The translations under genes were made by a program, and so were the position numbers. A DNA stretch of 64,000 nucleotides from contig SEFT01000003.1 in the NCBI GenBank assembly GCA_004144175.1, positions 186,001-250,000 of the forward strand, written 5' to 3'. The stretch's first letter is position 1, and each line of letters starts with the position of its first letter. Under the pieces are notes generated by a model. That model was given only the letters and a program-made list of their open reading frames with translations. It had not been told where the DNA came from and made no database searches. Positions 43,790 to 53,495 of the stretch are shown here, piece by piece. The DNA is from Sphingobacteriales bacterium (GTDB lineage Bacteria; Bacteroidota; Bacteroidia; Chitinophagales; Chitinophagaceae).

Positions 43790-46700
43790 ATCTCATGTTT
43801 CTGATAGTCAATTTTACTATGGTTCCTGTTTCCGGTGCTTGCTTGTCTATATAGTCTACCTCAATATCCATCTGCTCGTACTTCCGGAACAAATCTATTA
43901 ATTCTTCTGTCAATTTACTACCATAAGACTCATACTCTGCTACACTTTCCCGCTTCAATTCCTTCGCCCGCTCTCTACCAATTCCATTATCATCAATATA
44001 ACAATTTAACTCGTTACTTGACTTCCCTTGTTCAAACTTTAGTTTGAGTAGACCACCGTCTCCCCTATGAAAAAGTCCGTGATTGATTGCATTCTCTACC
44101 AATGGTTGTAGCAACAATGAGGGTATTTGTATGCTATCTACCGGGATACGCTTATCCACTTCTACTATATAATCAAATTTATTTTCGAAGCGTACGCGTT
44201 GCAATTCTACATAATTATTAAGTATTTCCAACTCTTCAGATAATACCGTATAACGGTTTCGCGACGCCTTTAAGTATGAACGTAATAACCTGGAAAATTT
44301 GCTGACATGATTGTACGCCTCATCAATTTTTTTCTTGTTTATGAAGTACAGCGCCGAACTAAGGGTATTGAAAATGAAATGCGGATTGATTTGCGCATGT
44401 ATTGCTCTCAACTCCAGCTCAACCTGCATTCTCTTCTTCTCATTTGAACTTGCTATTGTTGTCCGTGTGACCAATATTACCAACAGCAATATCACAACAA
44501 GAAGCACAATGCCCGCTAACAAGAATATAGTATGCCAAACAGATGTCTGATACCAATAGGGAACTTTGTAAATGTAAAAGCTATAGTGCTTGCTCTTCCA
44601 GATATTATCCTCTACTCTGCAATAAACCTTTTCGTACACACCCGGCGCTACCGACGCTATAAATAATTCACCGGAGGATGTCTGATGCCATTCACGATCT
44701 TTATTCAACATATAGCTATACATGCGTCCCCCTTTTCCCAAATAATTAATGTAATCAAGACTAATCCTATCCGTTTCAGACGTTACCCTAATAGTGTCGT
44801 CAACATCTACACGGACAACAGACGCAGACGTTTGTACGAACATTCTTTCGCTCCATATCTGTGACTTATTACCGGAGCCACTCTTCAGTTTCTGAATGTC
44901 AGTCGAAAAAAATCCTTTGTTTGTGTGCATAAGAAGCCCGCCACGCGCGCTATGGCAAAGGCTATGTAGCCGGTTGTAATATTGGGTTTTTACATTTGGA
45001 GTATAACGAAACTCTGATACACGCAACGGGCCATAAACGTCCGCTAACGCGACACCGAAAACATCTGCAATCAAAATAACATTGTTAACTATGGCCATCT
45101 TAGCATCTGCAATACTCGCATTTATAGCAATAACCTTATACAACCCTATGGCCGCGTTATATACTATAAGCTGATGAGCAAACTGCAGAAAGATATTTCC
45201 AAATCTGTCACCTGACACACCATTGAGCGCAAATAAATTAAGTGTATTAAGAATTTCATTATCCAGCACCTTAAACTCATCGGTGGCTGGGTTCAGTACT
45301 CCAAGCCTACCTTTGTTGTAAACCCAATAACGGTCGCTTGTACTATCGTAATAAAGCCCTGTATACCTAGATGCATCTATTACCTTTATTACCATGCTAT
45401 CCTGGTACGAGATTATTGAGCGGAGCCCATAGAACCCGATGCTATACATCTTGTCTTTTGAATAGCAATGGATGCTTGACATAGACTTTAGCGATTCATT
45501 TTTATTTACCCCGGTTAGTTCTCTTCGTTTGTTATAGTTTATACCACCTGTATTTATCTCATAAAATTGTTTCGAATGATCTATCCATGGTTCTAACGTC
45601 GCATTCCGGGTTATGCGCCTTATATCATCGATGAGGACAACAAGCACAGAATTATTTGGCCCGTCGGCGACAGCCATTACGTTCTCTCCAATATGTGTCC
45701 TCATTAAAATATTACCGGTACTATCCATCGCCATCAGTTGCAAATCCACCTCATCGTACCACCATGACGAACCATCTCTTAACTGGCCCACTTTGTGTGC
45801 GTTCGCGAGCGCTGCATTTAAGTCATGCTTTTGTGCAAATACATTTCGATTAGCATACACCAGATAACATCCTTTCGAAGATGTTGTATACCATTCATTG
45901 TTGCTCTTATCTGTGAAGTGATAAGTAAGTTGTGCATGGTTCGGTAGAATATTCTGATATGGTTTGGCTGATAGTAAATGAAACTCTTTGCTTAAGATGT
46001 ATTGCTTTCGATTTGTAATAACATTGAATCGGTCATTTAGAGCATATATCAAATATATCTTCTCCATTTCGCCTGCGCCAAACTCCCTAATACTTTTTGT
46101 AGCAGATTGACCAGTCTTTAGATCCAGCCACAACAAAGAATCTCCTCCCCTTTTGTAATGAATCCTATTGTAACCGACAAACTGCGAGGTTGATGTATTT
46201 GCTTTAGCGATACTGGCCCAGTCCTTTACTCTATGCACGCTCTTTATCCCCGCGGGTGTCGGTTTATAAAAGACAATGTCAGGTGCCTGCTGCATCAAGA
46301 CACTGTCACCAATTATGTTTGTAAGGTTCGTAATATCATGAAAAGTCTTTACAACATTGTTCGTACTATCTATAACGTATAGATCTTCGTTTATATGCAC
46401 ATTAGAGCTTGCAGTGATATACACATACCCTGCCTGTTCATTCAAGGTACGTATCTTAGTAGCTACACCCTTTGTTTCGATTGCCACTTTATTGTACACA
46501 TCATTTTTTATAAATCCCACCTCATAGCCGTAAGTACCCAACCACTTGCGACCATAAGAATCCTCATAGCAATTCCATACATCTGACGAGGGGAGGCCTG
46601 TTGACGAGTTGAATAATTTGAACGTATAACCGTTATACTTTACAATTCCATTATCAGTAAATATCCATATATACCCATGCCGATCCTGATAGACATAATA

Positions 46701-46826
46701 CACATGGTCTGATGGAAGATCATTTGTTATGCTCAGGTGTGTTAGGACTAGACTGTCCTGCGTATTTGCATGGACTCCACTTGCAACCAATTGCAACAAC
46801 AAAATAAAGATGAGCCTTAAACTCAT
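43779..46826 (-). CDS. Propeller sensor histidine kinase, LytS/PF06580 type, copy 2
   Basis: This approximately 1,015-residue sensor kinase has a signal peptide (MSLRLIFILLLQLVASGVHA), a two-component-regulator beta-propeller N-terminus (repeats such as LPSDHVYYVYQDRHGYIWIF and LPSSDVWNCYEDSYGRKWLG), a Y_Y_Y-like domain, a single transmembrane segment (TIFLLAGIVLLVVILLLVIL) and a PF06580 kinase. The phospho-acceptor His is in AQINPHFIFNTL, about 816 residues in, the N-box is QPLVENAINHGL, and the G-box is DNGIGRERAKEL. I start at 46826 because of the signal peptide; ATG 46859 is an alternative that overlaps the upstream stop by 11 nt. It senses an unknown periplasmic ligand. Confidence 0.9.
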   Translation of the reverse strand: MSLRLIFILLLQLVASGVHANTQDSLVLTHLSITNDLPSDHVYYVYQDRHGYIWIFTDNGIVKYNGYTFKLFNSSTGLPSSDVWNCYEDSYGRKWLGTYGYEVGFIKNDVYNKVAIETKGVATKIRTLNEQAGYVYITASSNVHINEDLYVIDSTNNVVKTFHDITNLTNIIGDSVLMQQAPDIVFYKPTPAGIKSVHRVKDWASIAKANTSTSQFVGYNRIHYKRGGDSLLWLDLKTGQSATKSIREFGAGEMEKIYLIYALNDRFNVITNRKQYILSKEFHLLSAKPYQNILPNHAQLTYHFTDKSNNEWYTTSSKGCYLVYANRNVFAQKHDLNAALANAHKVGQLRDGSSWWYDEVDLQLMAMDSTGNILMRTHIGENVMAVADGPNNSVLVVLIDDIRRITRNATLEPWIDHSKQFYEINTGGINYNKRRELTGVNKNESLKSMSSIHCYSKDKMYSIGFYGLRSIISYQDSMVIKVIDASRYTGLYYDSTSDRYWVYNKGRLGVLNPATDEFKVLDNEILNTLNLFALNGVSGDRFGNIFLQFAHQLIVYNAAIGLYKVIAINASIADAKMAIVNNVILIADVFGVALADVYGPLRVSEFRYTPNVKTQYYNRLHSLCHSARGGLLMHTNKGFFSTDIQKLKSGSGNKSQIWSERMFVQTSASVVRVDVDDTIRVTSETDRISLDYINYLGKGGRMYSYMLNKDREWHQTSSGELFIASVAPGVYEKVYCRVEDNIWKSKHYSFYIYKVPYWYQTSVWHTIFLLAGIVLLVVILLLVILVTRTTIASSNEKKRMQVELELRAIHAQINPHFIFNTLSSALYFINKKKIDEAYNHVSKFSRLLRSYLKASRNRYTVLSEELEILNNYVELQRVRFENKFDYIVEVDKRIPVDSIQIPSLLLQPLVENAINHGLFHRGDGGLLKLKFEQGKSSNELNCYIDDNGIGRERAKELKRESVAEYESYGSKLTEELIDLFRKYEQMDIEVDYIDKQAPETGTIVKLTIRNMRYVA

Positions 46827-46848
46827 ATTAGATGCCTTAGTATACACG

Positions 46849-49800
46849 TCATACCACATACTTCATATTTCGCAACACCAGTTTTACTATTGTGCCGGTA
46901 TCAGGAGCACTTTTATCTATGTACTCCATCTGAATATTCATCTTCTCGTATTTACTAAATAAGTCTATCAATTCTTCAGTGAGTTTAGATCCATAAGAAT
47001 GCCTGTAAACTTCACTGCCCTGTTTCATCTCTTTTGACCTTTCACGGCCTATACCATTATCTTCAATAAAGCATAATAGCTCATCACTGGAATGGCCTTG
47101 CAAAAACCTTATTTGCAAAAGCCCACCTTCCTCCCTATGAAACAAACCATGATTAATTGCGTTTTCTACCAATGGTTGAAGTAATAGCGAAGGTATTTGA
47201 ATACTATCAGTAGGTATGCGTTTATCTATTTCTATAAGATACTCAAATTTATCATTAAATCTGGTCTTTTGGAGATCGATATACTTGCTTAGCATGTCGA
47301 CCTCCTCTGAAAGAATAGTGTAACGATTGCGTGATGACTGAAGGTACAGGCGAAGCAGCTTTGAGAACTTACTGATATGCAGATAGGCTTGCTCAAAATC
47401 TTTCTTGTTGATAAAATACTGTGCAGAACTAAGTGTATTGAAAATGAAATGGGGATTTATCTGGGAATGGATTGCACGTAGCTCCAACTCAACTTGGAGG
47501 CTTCTCTTGGTATTTGCGCGCGCTATAATCTTTCTTGTTATTAATATTGCTATAAGTATAGCAGAGAAAAACAACAGAACCCCGCCTGCCCAGAAGGCAA
47601 TTCGCCAACCAATAGTTTGGTACCAATGTGGAATCCTGTAAACGTAAAATATTTGCTCATTGCTTTTAAATAACTCGTCTTTCACACTGCAGGTAAGTGC
47701 ACACAGCTTGCCAGGCTGCAACTCGGCCAATGATATTTCGCCTATCGAACTTTCACGCAAGGGCTCGTCGCCAAGCCTGTAGGTTATTGATCGATTTCCT
47801 TTACCATAGTAGTTAATATAATCTATGCTCAACTGGGTGATATTGGCATGTATCTTTATCGTATCACCGGCTGAAAGTCTTTTTTGATAAGGCCTTGTCA
47901 ATACTAAGTGGCCGAATGCGGTTGCAGAGGTAAAATGACTTGCCGAACGCAACTTGAACAAACCTTTATCTGTGTTTAGTAAAAGGGAATCTCCGACACT
48001 TAAAGCATCGTATATAAGGTTATAATTTTGAGACCTGATATTGGGTATTATCCTAAACCTGGAAAAAGATAATGGACCGTCTACTGTTGTATAAGCAACA
48101 CCAAATTTCCCTGCTATATAAACAGTGCTCTTACCTAAAATTATCCTGGAGTCGGTCAGGTTTGCTTTGATCTGAAGAAATTTGCAACTAAGCTTCTTCA
48201 AATTGACCACAAGTACCGATCTGCCGTCATAAACATAGATATTCCCAAATCTATCTGATGCAAGCTTCGAAATCGAATTGACACCAAGTGAACTTAGCGA
48301 TGAAACACTTATGCTCGTGAACTTGTTTGTACCCGGCTGCAGGACAAGGATGCCATTTTCGTGATAAGCAAAATAATTATTGCTGACGGAATCGTATACC
48401 AGGTCTTTATACTTGCTAAAGTCAAAACCCTGCGCGCGATAAGTTTTACCATCATACCTGATTTCCATAAAGCCAAATGCCGTAAGGAAATAAAAATGAC
48501 CTGGGCGATATTCATGTATTTTTTTAATACCGCCCCACAAAAACGATTCGGCACCATCTTTCATGCGTTCCCATCCGGCAGAGTCTGTGTTTACGTATGC
48601 CCGGTAAAAAGAACCGGCAATATTATGTACGATTACCGGTTTTGATGTGTCGAAGATGTAGTTCGCTATTGATAAACGTGGAGCAACCTCCACTGCATTA
48701 TCAGAGAGCCCCAAAAGAAGATTGCCGCTAAGGTTTGCACCTGTACCTATAATGTTAGACATACTTATATCGGAAATAACCTTACCACGCTTGTCTAAAC
48801 CCATCAGACGCAGAAGCTGCTCATTATACCACCAATAAACGCTATCACGGGACCTTCCCTTGTAGCTGTAGTCTTTCAAAGTTGGCATATCTCGTATAGG
48901 TACAAAGTCTGCTTCTGTTTTATATACGTGGAAGCATCCTGTAGCCTTGGTACTTATCCATTGGCTACCATCTTTGGAAAAATGCTGGAATGTTATTTGG
49001 CCCTGCCCTTCCAGCATTTTATTGCATGGTGTACGCCCGATAAACTTAAAGTTTTTGTCGAGCCTGATAACTGATTTGTTGGTGACTATATAAAATACAT
49101 CCGCCTTTACATATACAAGATATACCAGTTCATCATTATCAGCACCCCAGGCTGCTAACGGCACTTTTTTATATTCGCAACGATTGAGATTGGCTAAAAC
49201 TATTTCCTTAGCCCGTGCATCCGATGAACGAGAATAAAATACAATAGTTTTATTGGAGGTCCAACCGCAACGCGAATAGGCAAATTCCAAAACAGACCCA
49301 CATAGTGGTTTTCGCTTAATACCGGCGGGAGTGTAATAGTAGCTTGTATAAACGCGGTCTTCTCCCACCAATATCTGGGGAAAAAGGTTAAGCAAAAGCA
49401 CCCTGCCGTCGAAGGGGATTCTTTTAAGAAGCCGCTGTTTATCGAATACGCAAACGAAGTTTTCTTTTCCTACAAGAATGTGCACATAGGTTATCCCTTT
49501 GTTACTGAAAACTGCCCTCACCATTTTGGCTACGTTTTTGTCAGGCAGTTCTACACTATGGTACTTATCGTCTTTTATATAGCCAATCTCATGTCCATAT
49601 GTATGTATCCACAATCTCCCCACCGAGTCTTCACTGAGGTACCATATGTCATTTGTAGGCAAACCTGCTGACATATTAAACATAGTGAAACTATACCCAT
49701 TATACTTTACAATGCCCTTGTCTGTCAGTATCCAAATATAACCCTTCCGATCTTCTACAATACTATACACATAGTTAGATGGCAACCCATCGTCTGCTGT

Positions 49801-50019
49801 GAAGTGTGTATATTCTGCTTTGCCGTTATACCCTGCGTACACAGGCGTAGAAAACATCGCCACAAGGCAAAAAATGGCTGTAGTCGTTACCACTGGTACC
49901 CGATGATTGCAGTGATTGTCATAGCGTGCAAACAGGCATTTTATGTACGCGCTCAAGGTAATAACGAAGAGGGGGAAACACATGCTACAGAAAGGGATAA
50001 GGTAAATGATTCTGGTCAT
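46849..50019 (-). CDS. Propeller sensor histidine kinase, LytS/PF06580 type, copy 1
   Basis: This 1,056-residue tandem paralogue of the next kinase shares its domain order: propeller repeats (LPSNYVYSIVEDRKGYIWIL, LPTNDIWYLSEDSVGRLWIH), Y_Y_Y-like domain, a transmembrane segment (IAFWAGGVLLFFSAILIAIL), and the kinase with His857 in SQINPHFIFNTL, QPLVENAINHGLFH and DNGIGRERSKEM. The N-terminus is odd: it has two hydrophobic stretches (IIYLIPFCSMCFPLFVITLS and AIFCLVAMFSTPVYA) separated by a basic loop, so the start may lie further downstream than 50019 or the signal region is unusual. It is first in a three-gene operon with the second kinase and the LytTR regulator. Confidence 0.9.
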   Translation of the reverse strand: MTRIIYLIPFCSMCFPLFVITLSAYIKCLFARYDNHCNHRVPVVTTTAIFCLVAMFSTPVYAGYNGKAEYTHFTADDGLPSNYVYSIVEDRKGYIWILTDKGIVKYNGYSFTMFNMSAGLPTNDIWYLSEDSVGRLWIHTYGHEIGYIKDDKYHSVELPDKNVAKMVRAVFSNKGITYVHILVGKENFVCVFDKQRLLKRIPFDGRVLLLNLFPQILVGEDRVYTSYYYTPAGIKRKPLCGSVLEFAYSRCGWTSNKTIVFYSRSSDARAKEIVLANLNRCEYKKVPLAAWGADNDELVYLVYVKADVFYIVTNKSVIRLDKNFKFIGRTPCNKMLEGQGQITFQHFSKDGSQWISTKATGCFHVYKTEADFVPIRDMPTLKDYSYKGRSRDSVYWWYNEQLLRLMGLDKRGKVISDISMSNIIGTGANLSGNLLLGLSDNAVEVAPRLSIANYIFDTSKPVIVHNIAGSFYRAYVNTDSAGWERMKDGAESFLWGGIKKIHEYRPGHFYFLTAFGFMEIRYDGKTYRAQGFDFSKYKDLVYDSVSNNYFAYHENGILVLQPGTNKFTSISVSSLSSLGVNSISKLASDRFGNIYVYDGRSVLVVNLKKLSCKFLQIKANLTDSRIILGKSTVYIAGKFGVAYTTVDGPLSFSRFRIIPNIRSQNYNLIYDALSVGDSLLLNTDKGLFKLRSASHFTSATAFGHLVLTRPYQKRLSAGDTIKIHANITQLSIDYINYYGKGNRSITYRLGDEPLRESSIGEISLAELQPGKLCALTCSVKDELFKSNEQIFYVYRIPHWYQTIGWRIAFWAGGVLLFFSAILIAILITRKIIARANTKRSLQVELELRAIHSQINPHFIFNTLSSAQYFINKKDFEQAYLHISKFSKLLRLYLQSSRNRYTILSEEVDMLSKYIDLQKTRFNDKFEYLIEIDKRIPTDSIQIPSLLLQPLVENAINHGLFHREEGGLLQIRFLQGHSSDELLCFIEDNGIGRERSKEMKQGSEVYRHSYGSKLTEELIDLFSKYEKMNIQMEYIDKSAPDTGTIVKLVLRNMKYVV

Positions 50020-50089
50020 CTTTACAATGCACCCTAGTCTATTTATCTAACTTTACCCGACGCATTGCTAAGCAAAAATAAAAAATACA

Positions 50090-50488
50090 ATGATAAAGAA
50101 TGATATAACTACCGGAGAAGATATAGAGAACCTTGTGAATAGCTTTTATAGTAGAGCAAGAGCAGATGAAACCATAGGGCCTGTGTTCAATACGATCATC
50201 GGCGACAATTGGTCTCACCATCTCCCGGTGATGTATCAATTTTGGGAGATGATCGCTTTCGGTAAACAGGATTACAGTGGAAGCCCTATTGGAAAGCATA
50301 TTGCGGTAGATAGAAAAATGCCGTTGACAGAGGCGCATTATCAACGCTGGCTGGAGCTATGGCGCCGGACGGTAGACGATCTGTTTGAAGGAGAGAAGGC
50401 GGAAGAGGTAAAAAAACGAGCAATGCTCATGATACAATTGATAGAGCTGAAGGTGAATACAGCACGTGGCGGAAAATCACTATTTTGA
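50090..50488 (+). CDS. Group III truncated haemoglobin
   Basis: This is a 132-residue 2-on-2 globin. IENLVNSFYSRARADETIGP is helix A/B, MYQFWEMIAFGKQDYSGSPI the central block with the Trp/Tyr region, and PLTEAHYQRWLELWRRTV holds the proximal heme His (H83). This order matches the group III family, which binds O2/NO and may act in nitrosative stress or electron transfer. It is cytoplasmic. It is divergent from the kinase operon by 70 bp and precedes the adenine deaminase by 23 bp. Confidence 0.93.
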   Translation: MIKNDITTGEDIENLVNSFYSRARADETIGPVFNTIIGDNWSHHLPVMYQFWEMIAFGKQDYSGSPIGKHIAVDRKMPLTEAHYQRWLELWRRTVDDLFEGEKAEEVKKRAMLMIQLIELKVNTARGGKSLF

Positions 50489-50511
50489 CAAGTAATTGTA
50501 ACTAACCGCTT

Positions 50512-52155
50512 ATGAGCAGTAATACATTCACAATATCAGGCAGACTGATTGACATACTTGATAAGCGCATCTACCCTGTCGAAATCAGTGTCGTGGATGG
50601 CATCATTTCGTCAATAAAAGAGGTAGATGATGTGCCTGAGCGTTATATCATGCCTGGCTTCATCGATGCGCATGTGCATATCGAAAGCTCGATGCTGATA
50701 CCTACGGAATTTGCCAGGCTTGCCGTGGTACATGGTACTGTTGCTACGGCATCCGACCCTCATGAGATAGCCAATGTATGCGGCGTACCGGGAGTGCAAT
50801 ACATGATAGACAACAGTAAGAAGACTCCATTCAATTTCTTCTTCGGCGCCCCATCCTGCGTGCCGGCTACATTCTTCGAAACCGCAGGCGCGCATATAGA
50901 CTCAGCTGCCATTGAAGAGCTAATGGATAACCCGGATATTTGGTATTTAGCCGAAATGATGAATTATCCCGGCGTATTAAATAACGATAAAGAAATACGG
51001 AAGAAAATTGCAGCAGCAAAAAGAGTTAATAAACCTGTCGATGGACACGCGCCCGGTCTTAGAGGTCAGGATGTAGCAAAGTACGCTGCAGCCGGAATAT
51101 CTACCGACCATGAGTGCTTTACCATGGAAGAAGCGCTGGACAAGATAAAGGAAGGGATGCACATCATCATAAGAGAAGGTAGTGCAGCTAAGAATTTTGA
51201 AGCGCTTGCACCACTAATACCGCAATATCCTGATAAGCTGATGTTCTGTAGTGACGACAAACACCCTGATGAACTGGTATTGCATCACATCAATGAACTT
51301 GTGAAGAGAGCACTACAAAAAGGATATGATATTTTCGATGTGCTTCGTATTGCCTGCATCAACCCTATACTGCACTACAATATTCCGGTCGGTATGCTTA
51401 GGGTTGGCGATAAGGCGGACTTTATTGTAGCCTCAAACCTGGATGATTTTACGATTGAACGAACATACCTGAATGGCCAATTGGCTGCTGAAAATAGAGT
51501 GACTTTATTGAAAAGCACAGAAGAGGTACTGATCAACAAATTTAATACACAAAAAAGAAACGCTGCAGACTTTGTGATTGTATCAAACGGCGCGAAATCC
51601 ATCAGAGTGATTGAAGCACTGGAAGGGCAACTCATTACCAATGAGTTGGTACTGCCGGTTAAAGAAGAAGATGGTTTTTTGGTTAGCAATACTGAAAATG
51701 ACGCATTGAAAATATGCGTGGTAAACAGGTATACGCCTGATACTCGTCCGGCAGTCGCCTTTATCAAAAATTTCGGACTGAAACAAGGAGCATTAGCGTC
51801 TACCATTGCTCACGATTGCCATAATATAATAGTGGTAGGCGTAGATGATGCGTCAATAGCTGCGGCAGTAAATGCACTCATCGAGGTAAAAGGTGGCATC
51901 GCAGTAGCCAAAAACGGAGCGGAGGTTACAACTATGGCCCTACCGGTAGGCGGACTTATGAGCAATGCGGATGGCTACAAGGTGGCGGAAGAGTATTCGG
52001 CTATCGATCGTAAGGCAAAAGAGCTTGGCACAACACTACACGCACCCTTTATGACACTGTCGTTTATGGCGCTCCTGGTGATACCGGACCTTAAGCTAAG
52101 TGACAAAGGACTATTCAGTGGCAAGACATTTTCATTCACGCCGGTGCAAGTATAA
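50512..52155 (+). CDS. ade: Adenine deaminase
   Basis: Ade converts adenine to hypoxanthine in purine salvage, using a binuclear metal centre. The 547-residue length fits. The metal-binding start is [14 protein letters not shown] (H54, H56), with [12 protein letters not shown] and DGHAPGLRG supplying further His ligands. [15 protein letters not shown] carries the catalytic Asp region, and [20 protein letters not shown] and [10 protein letters not shown] are family-typical late segments. It is cytoplasmic and follows the globin gene closely, with a terminator right after it. Confidence 0.96.
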   Translation: MSSNTFTISGRLIDILDKRIYPVEISVVDGIISSIKEVDDVPERYIMPGFIDAHVHIESSMLIPTEFARLAVVHGTVATASDPHEIANVCGVPGVQYMIDNSKKTPFNFFFGAPSCVPATFFETAGAHIDSAAIEELMDNPDIWYLAEMMNYPGVLNNDKEIRKKIAAAKRVNKPVDGHAPGLRGQDVAKYAAAGISTDHECFTMEEALDKIKEGMHIIIREGSAAKNFEALAPLIPQYPDKLMFCSDDKHPDELVLHHINELVKRALQKGYDIFDVLRIACINPILHYNIPVGMLRVGDKADFIVASNLDDFTIERTYLNGQLAAENRVTLLKSTEEVLINKFNTQKRNAADFVIVSNGAKSIRVIEALEGQLITNELVLPVKEEDGFLVSNTENDALKICVVNRYTPDTRPAVAFIKNFGLKQGALASTIAHDCHNIIVVGVDDASIAAAVNALIEVKGGIAVAKNGAEVTTMALPVGGLMSNADGYKVAEEYSAIDRKAKELGTTLHAPFMTLSFMALLVIPDLKLSDKGLFSGKTFSFTPVQV

Positions 52156-52175
52156 TAACCCTTATAGCATAAAAG

Positions 52176-52200
52176 CGAAGCCCCTCTTTGAGGGGCTTCG
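52176..52200. terminator. Terminator between ade and the convergent aminotransferase
   Basis: CGAAGCCCCTC (52176-52186) and GAGGGGCTTCG (52190-52200) form an 11-bp perfect stem with a TTT loop. On the minus strand a CTTTT follows; on the plus strand there is no good T run, so it serves the leftward gene best. Confidence 0.85.
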
Positions 52201-52205
52201 TCATC

Positions 52206-53396
52206 TTAGTTTTTATATTGCTTCAAGGCTGCTTCCAGGCAGTCCATCGCGCCGTCTATATCTTCTTTATTCAGTACATATGCAAGGCGCACTTCATTCT
52301 TACCCTTGCCCGGAGTGGCGTAGAAGCCTGCCGCAGGTGCCATCATTACGGTAGCACCATTATGGGAGAAATCTTCGAGCAGCCACTGGCAAAAACATTC
52401 ACTATCCTGTACCGGCAGTGACGCCATAGCATAGAACGCACCGCCCGGCGACGGGCACTTTACACCGTCCATAGCTTGCAGGCGTTTTACCAGCAGATCA
52501 CGGCGTGCATTATATTCAGCATGTACTTCGTCAAAGTAATCTGAAGGCAAGTCTACGGCAGCTTCACCCAGTATCTGCGCAAACGAAGGCGGGCTAAGGC
52601 GGGCCTGTGCAAACTTCATAGCAGCATCCAGCACCTGTTGGTTCTTCGTTACAAATGCACCGATACGGCCACCACATGCACTGTATCTTTTCGAGATGGT
52701 ATCCATCAGAATAGCATGGTCCTCCAGCCCTTCCAGCGAAAGAGCCGAGATATGCTTACGGCCATCGTAGCAAAATTCACGGTATGCCTCGTCGCTGAAT
52801 AGAAACAGGTCGTGTTTTAGACATATCTGCCTAAGTGTCTCCAGCTCATCTTGGCTATATAAGTAACCTGTTGGGTTATTGGGGTTGCATATCATGATAG
52901 CCTTTGTACGCGTAGTAACCGCTTTCTCAAAAGCTTCTATGGACGGCAAAGAAAATCCATCATCGATACCCGATGGTATCGGTACTATCTTAACACCTGC
53001 ACTGGTAGAAAAGCCATTGTAGTTAGCATAGAACGGCTCCGGTATAATGATCTCATCGCCCGGATCAAGGCAGCTCATGATGGCAAATGATATAGCCTCA
53101 GACCCGCCTGTAGTAACGATGATCTGATTATGATTCACCTCCACATTATTGCGCTGGTAGTATGTCACCAGCTTTTTTCGGTAGCTTTCAAAACCCGCAC
53201 TGTGGCTGTACTCGAGCACCTTCATATCGGTATGGCGCACTGCATCCAGTATCGACTGTGGTGTTTCTATATCAGGTTGGCCTATGTTTAGGTGGTATAC
53301 TTTTACTCCCTTTTTCTTTGCAGTTTCTGCGTAAGGAACAAGTTTCCGTATGGGGGACGGCGGCATCAGCGAGCCGCGGTGAGATATTACTGGCAT
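52206..53396 (-). CDS. Class I pyridoxal-phosphate aminotransferase (aspartate-type)
   Basis: This is a 396-residue aminotransferase of fold type I. The PLP-binding Lys is K236 in DTISKRYSACGGRIG, with the NPNNPTG motif (171-177), SDEAYREFCYDG, and TGGSEAISFAIMS (96-108) as phosphate-site and cofactor contacts. The C-terminal Arg in KNEVRLAYVL is the substrate carboxylate ligand. It resembles AspC-like or Ib aspartate aminotransferases; broader substrates are possible. Monocistronic by context, with terminators on both sides. Confidence 0.93.
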   Translation of the reverse strand: MPVISHRGSLMPPSPIRKLVPYAETAKKKGVKVYHLNIGQPDIETPQSILDAVRHTDMKVLEYSHSAGFESYRKKLVTYYQRNNVEVNHNQIIVTTGGSEAISFAIMSCLDPGDEIIIPEPFYANYNGFSTSAGVKIVPIPSGIDDGFSLPSIEAFEKAVTTRTKAIMICNPNNPTGYLYSQDELETLRQICLKHDLFLFSDEAYREFCYDGRKHISALSLEGLEDHAILMDTISKRYSACGGRIGAFVTKNQQVLDAAMKFAQARLSPPSFAQILGEAAVDLPSDYFDEVHAEYNARRDLLVKRLQAMDGVKCPSPGGAFYAMASLPVQDSECFCQWLLEDFSHNGATVMMAPAAGFYATPGKGKNEVRLAYVLNKEDIDGAMDCLEAALKQYKN

Positions 53397-53443
53397 GGCG
53401 CAAAATTAGAAAAGTATGCACTTATTTGCACATGCCTGAAATA

Positions 53444-53474
53444 AAAATAGCCTGCAACATGTGCAGACTATTTT
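53444..53474 (-). terminator. Terminator after the DUF1573 pair
   Basis: AAAATAGCCTGCA (53444-53456) and TGCAGACTATTTT (53462-53474) form a 13-bp stem with one mismatch and an ACATG loop. On the minus strand TTTTTAT follows. It separates the DUF1573 genes from the aminotransferase. Confidence 0.8.
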
Positions 53475-53495
53475 AAAATATCTAAAGCGTATTGC

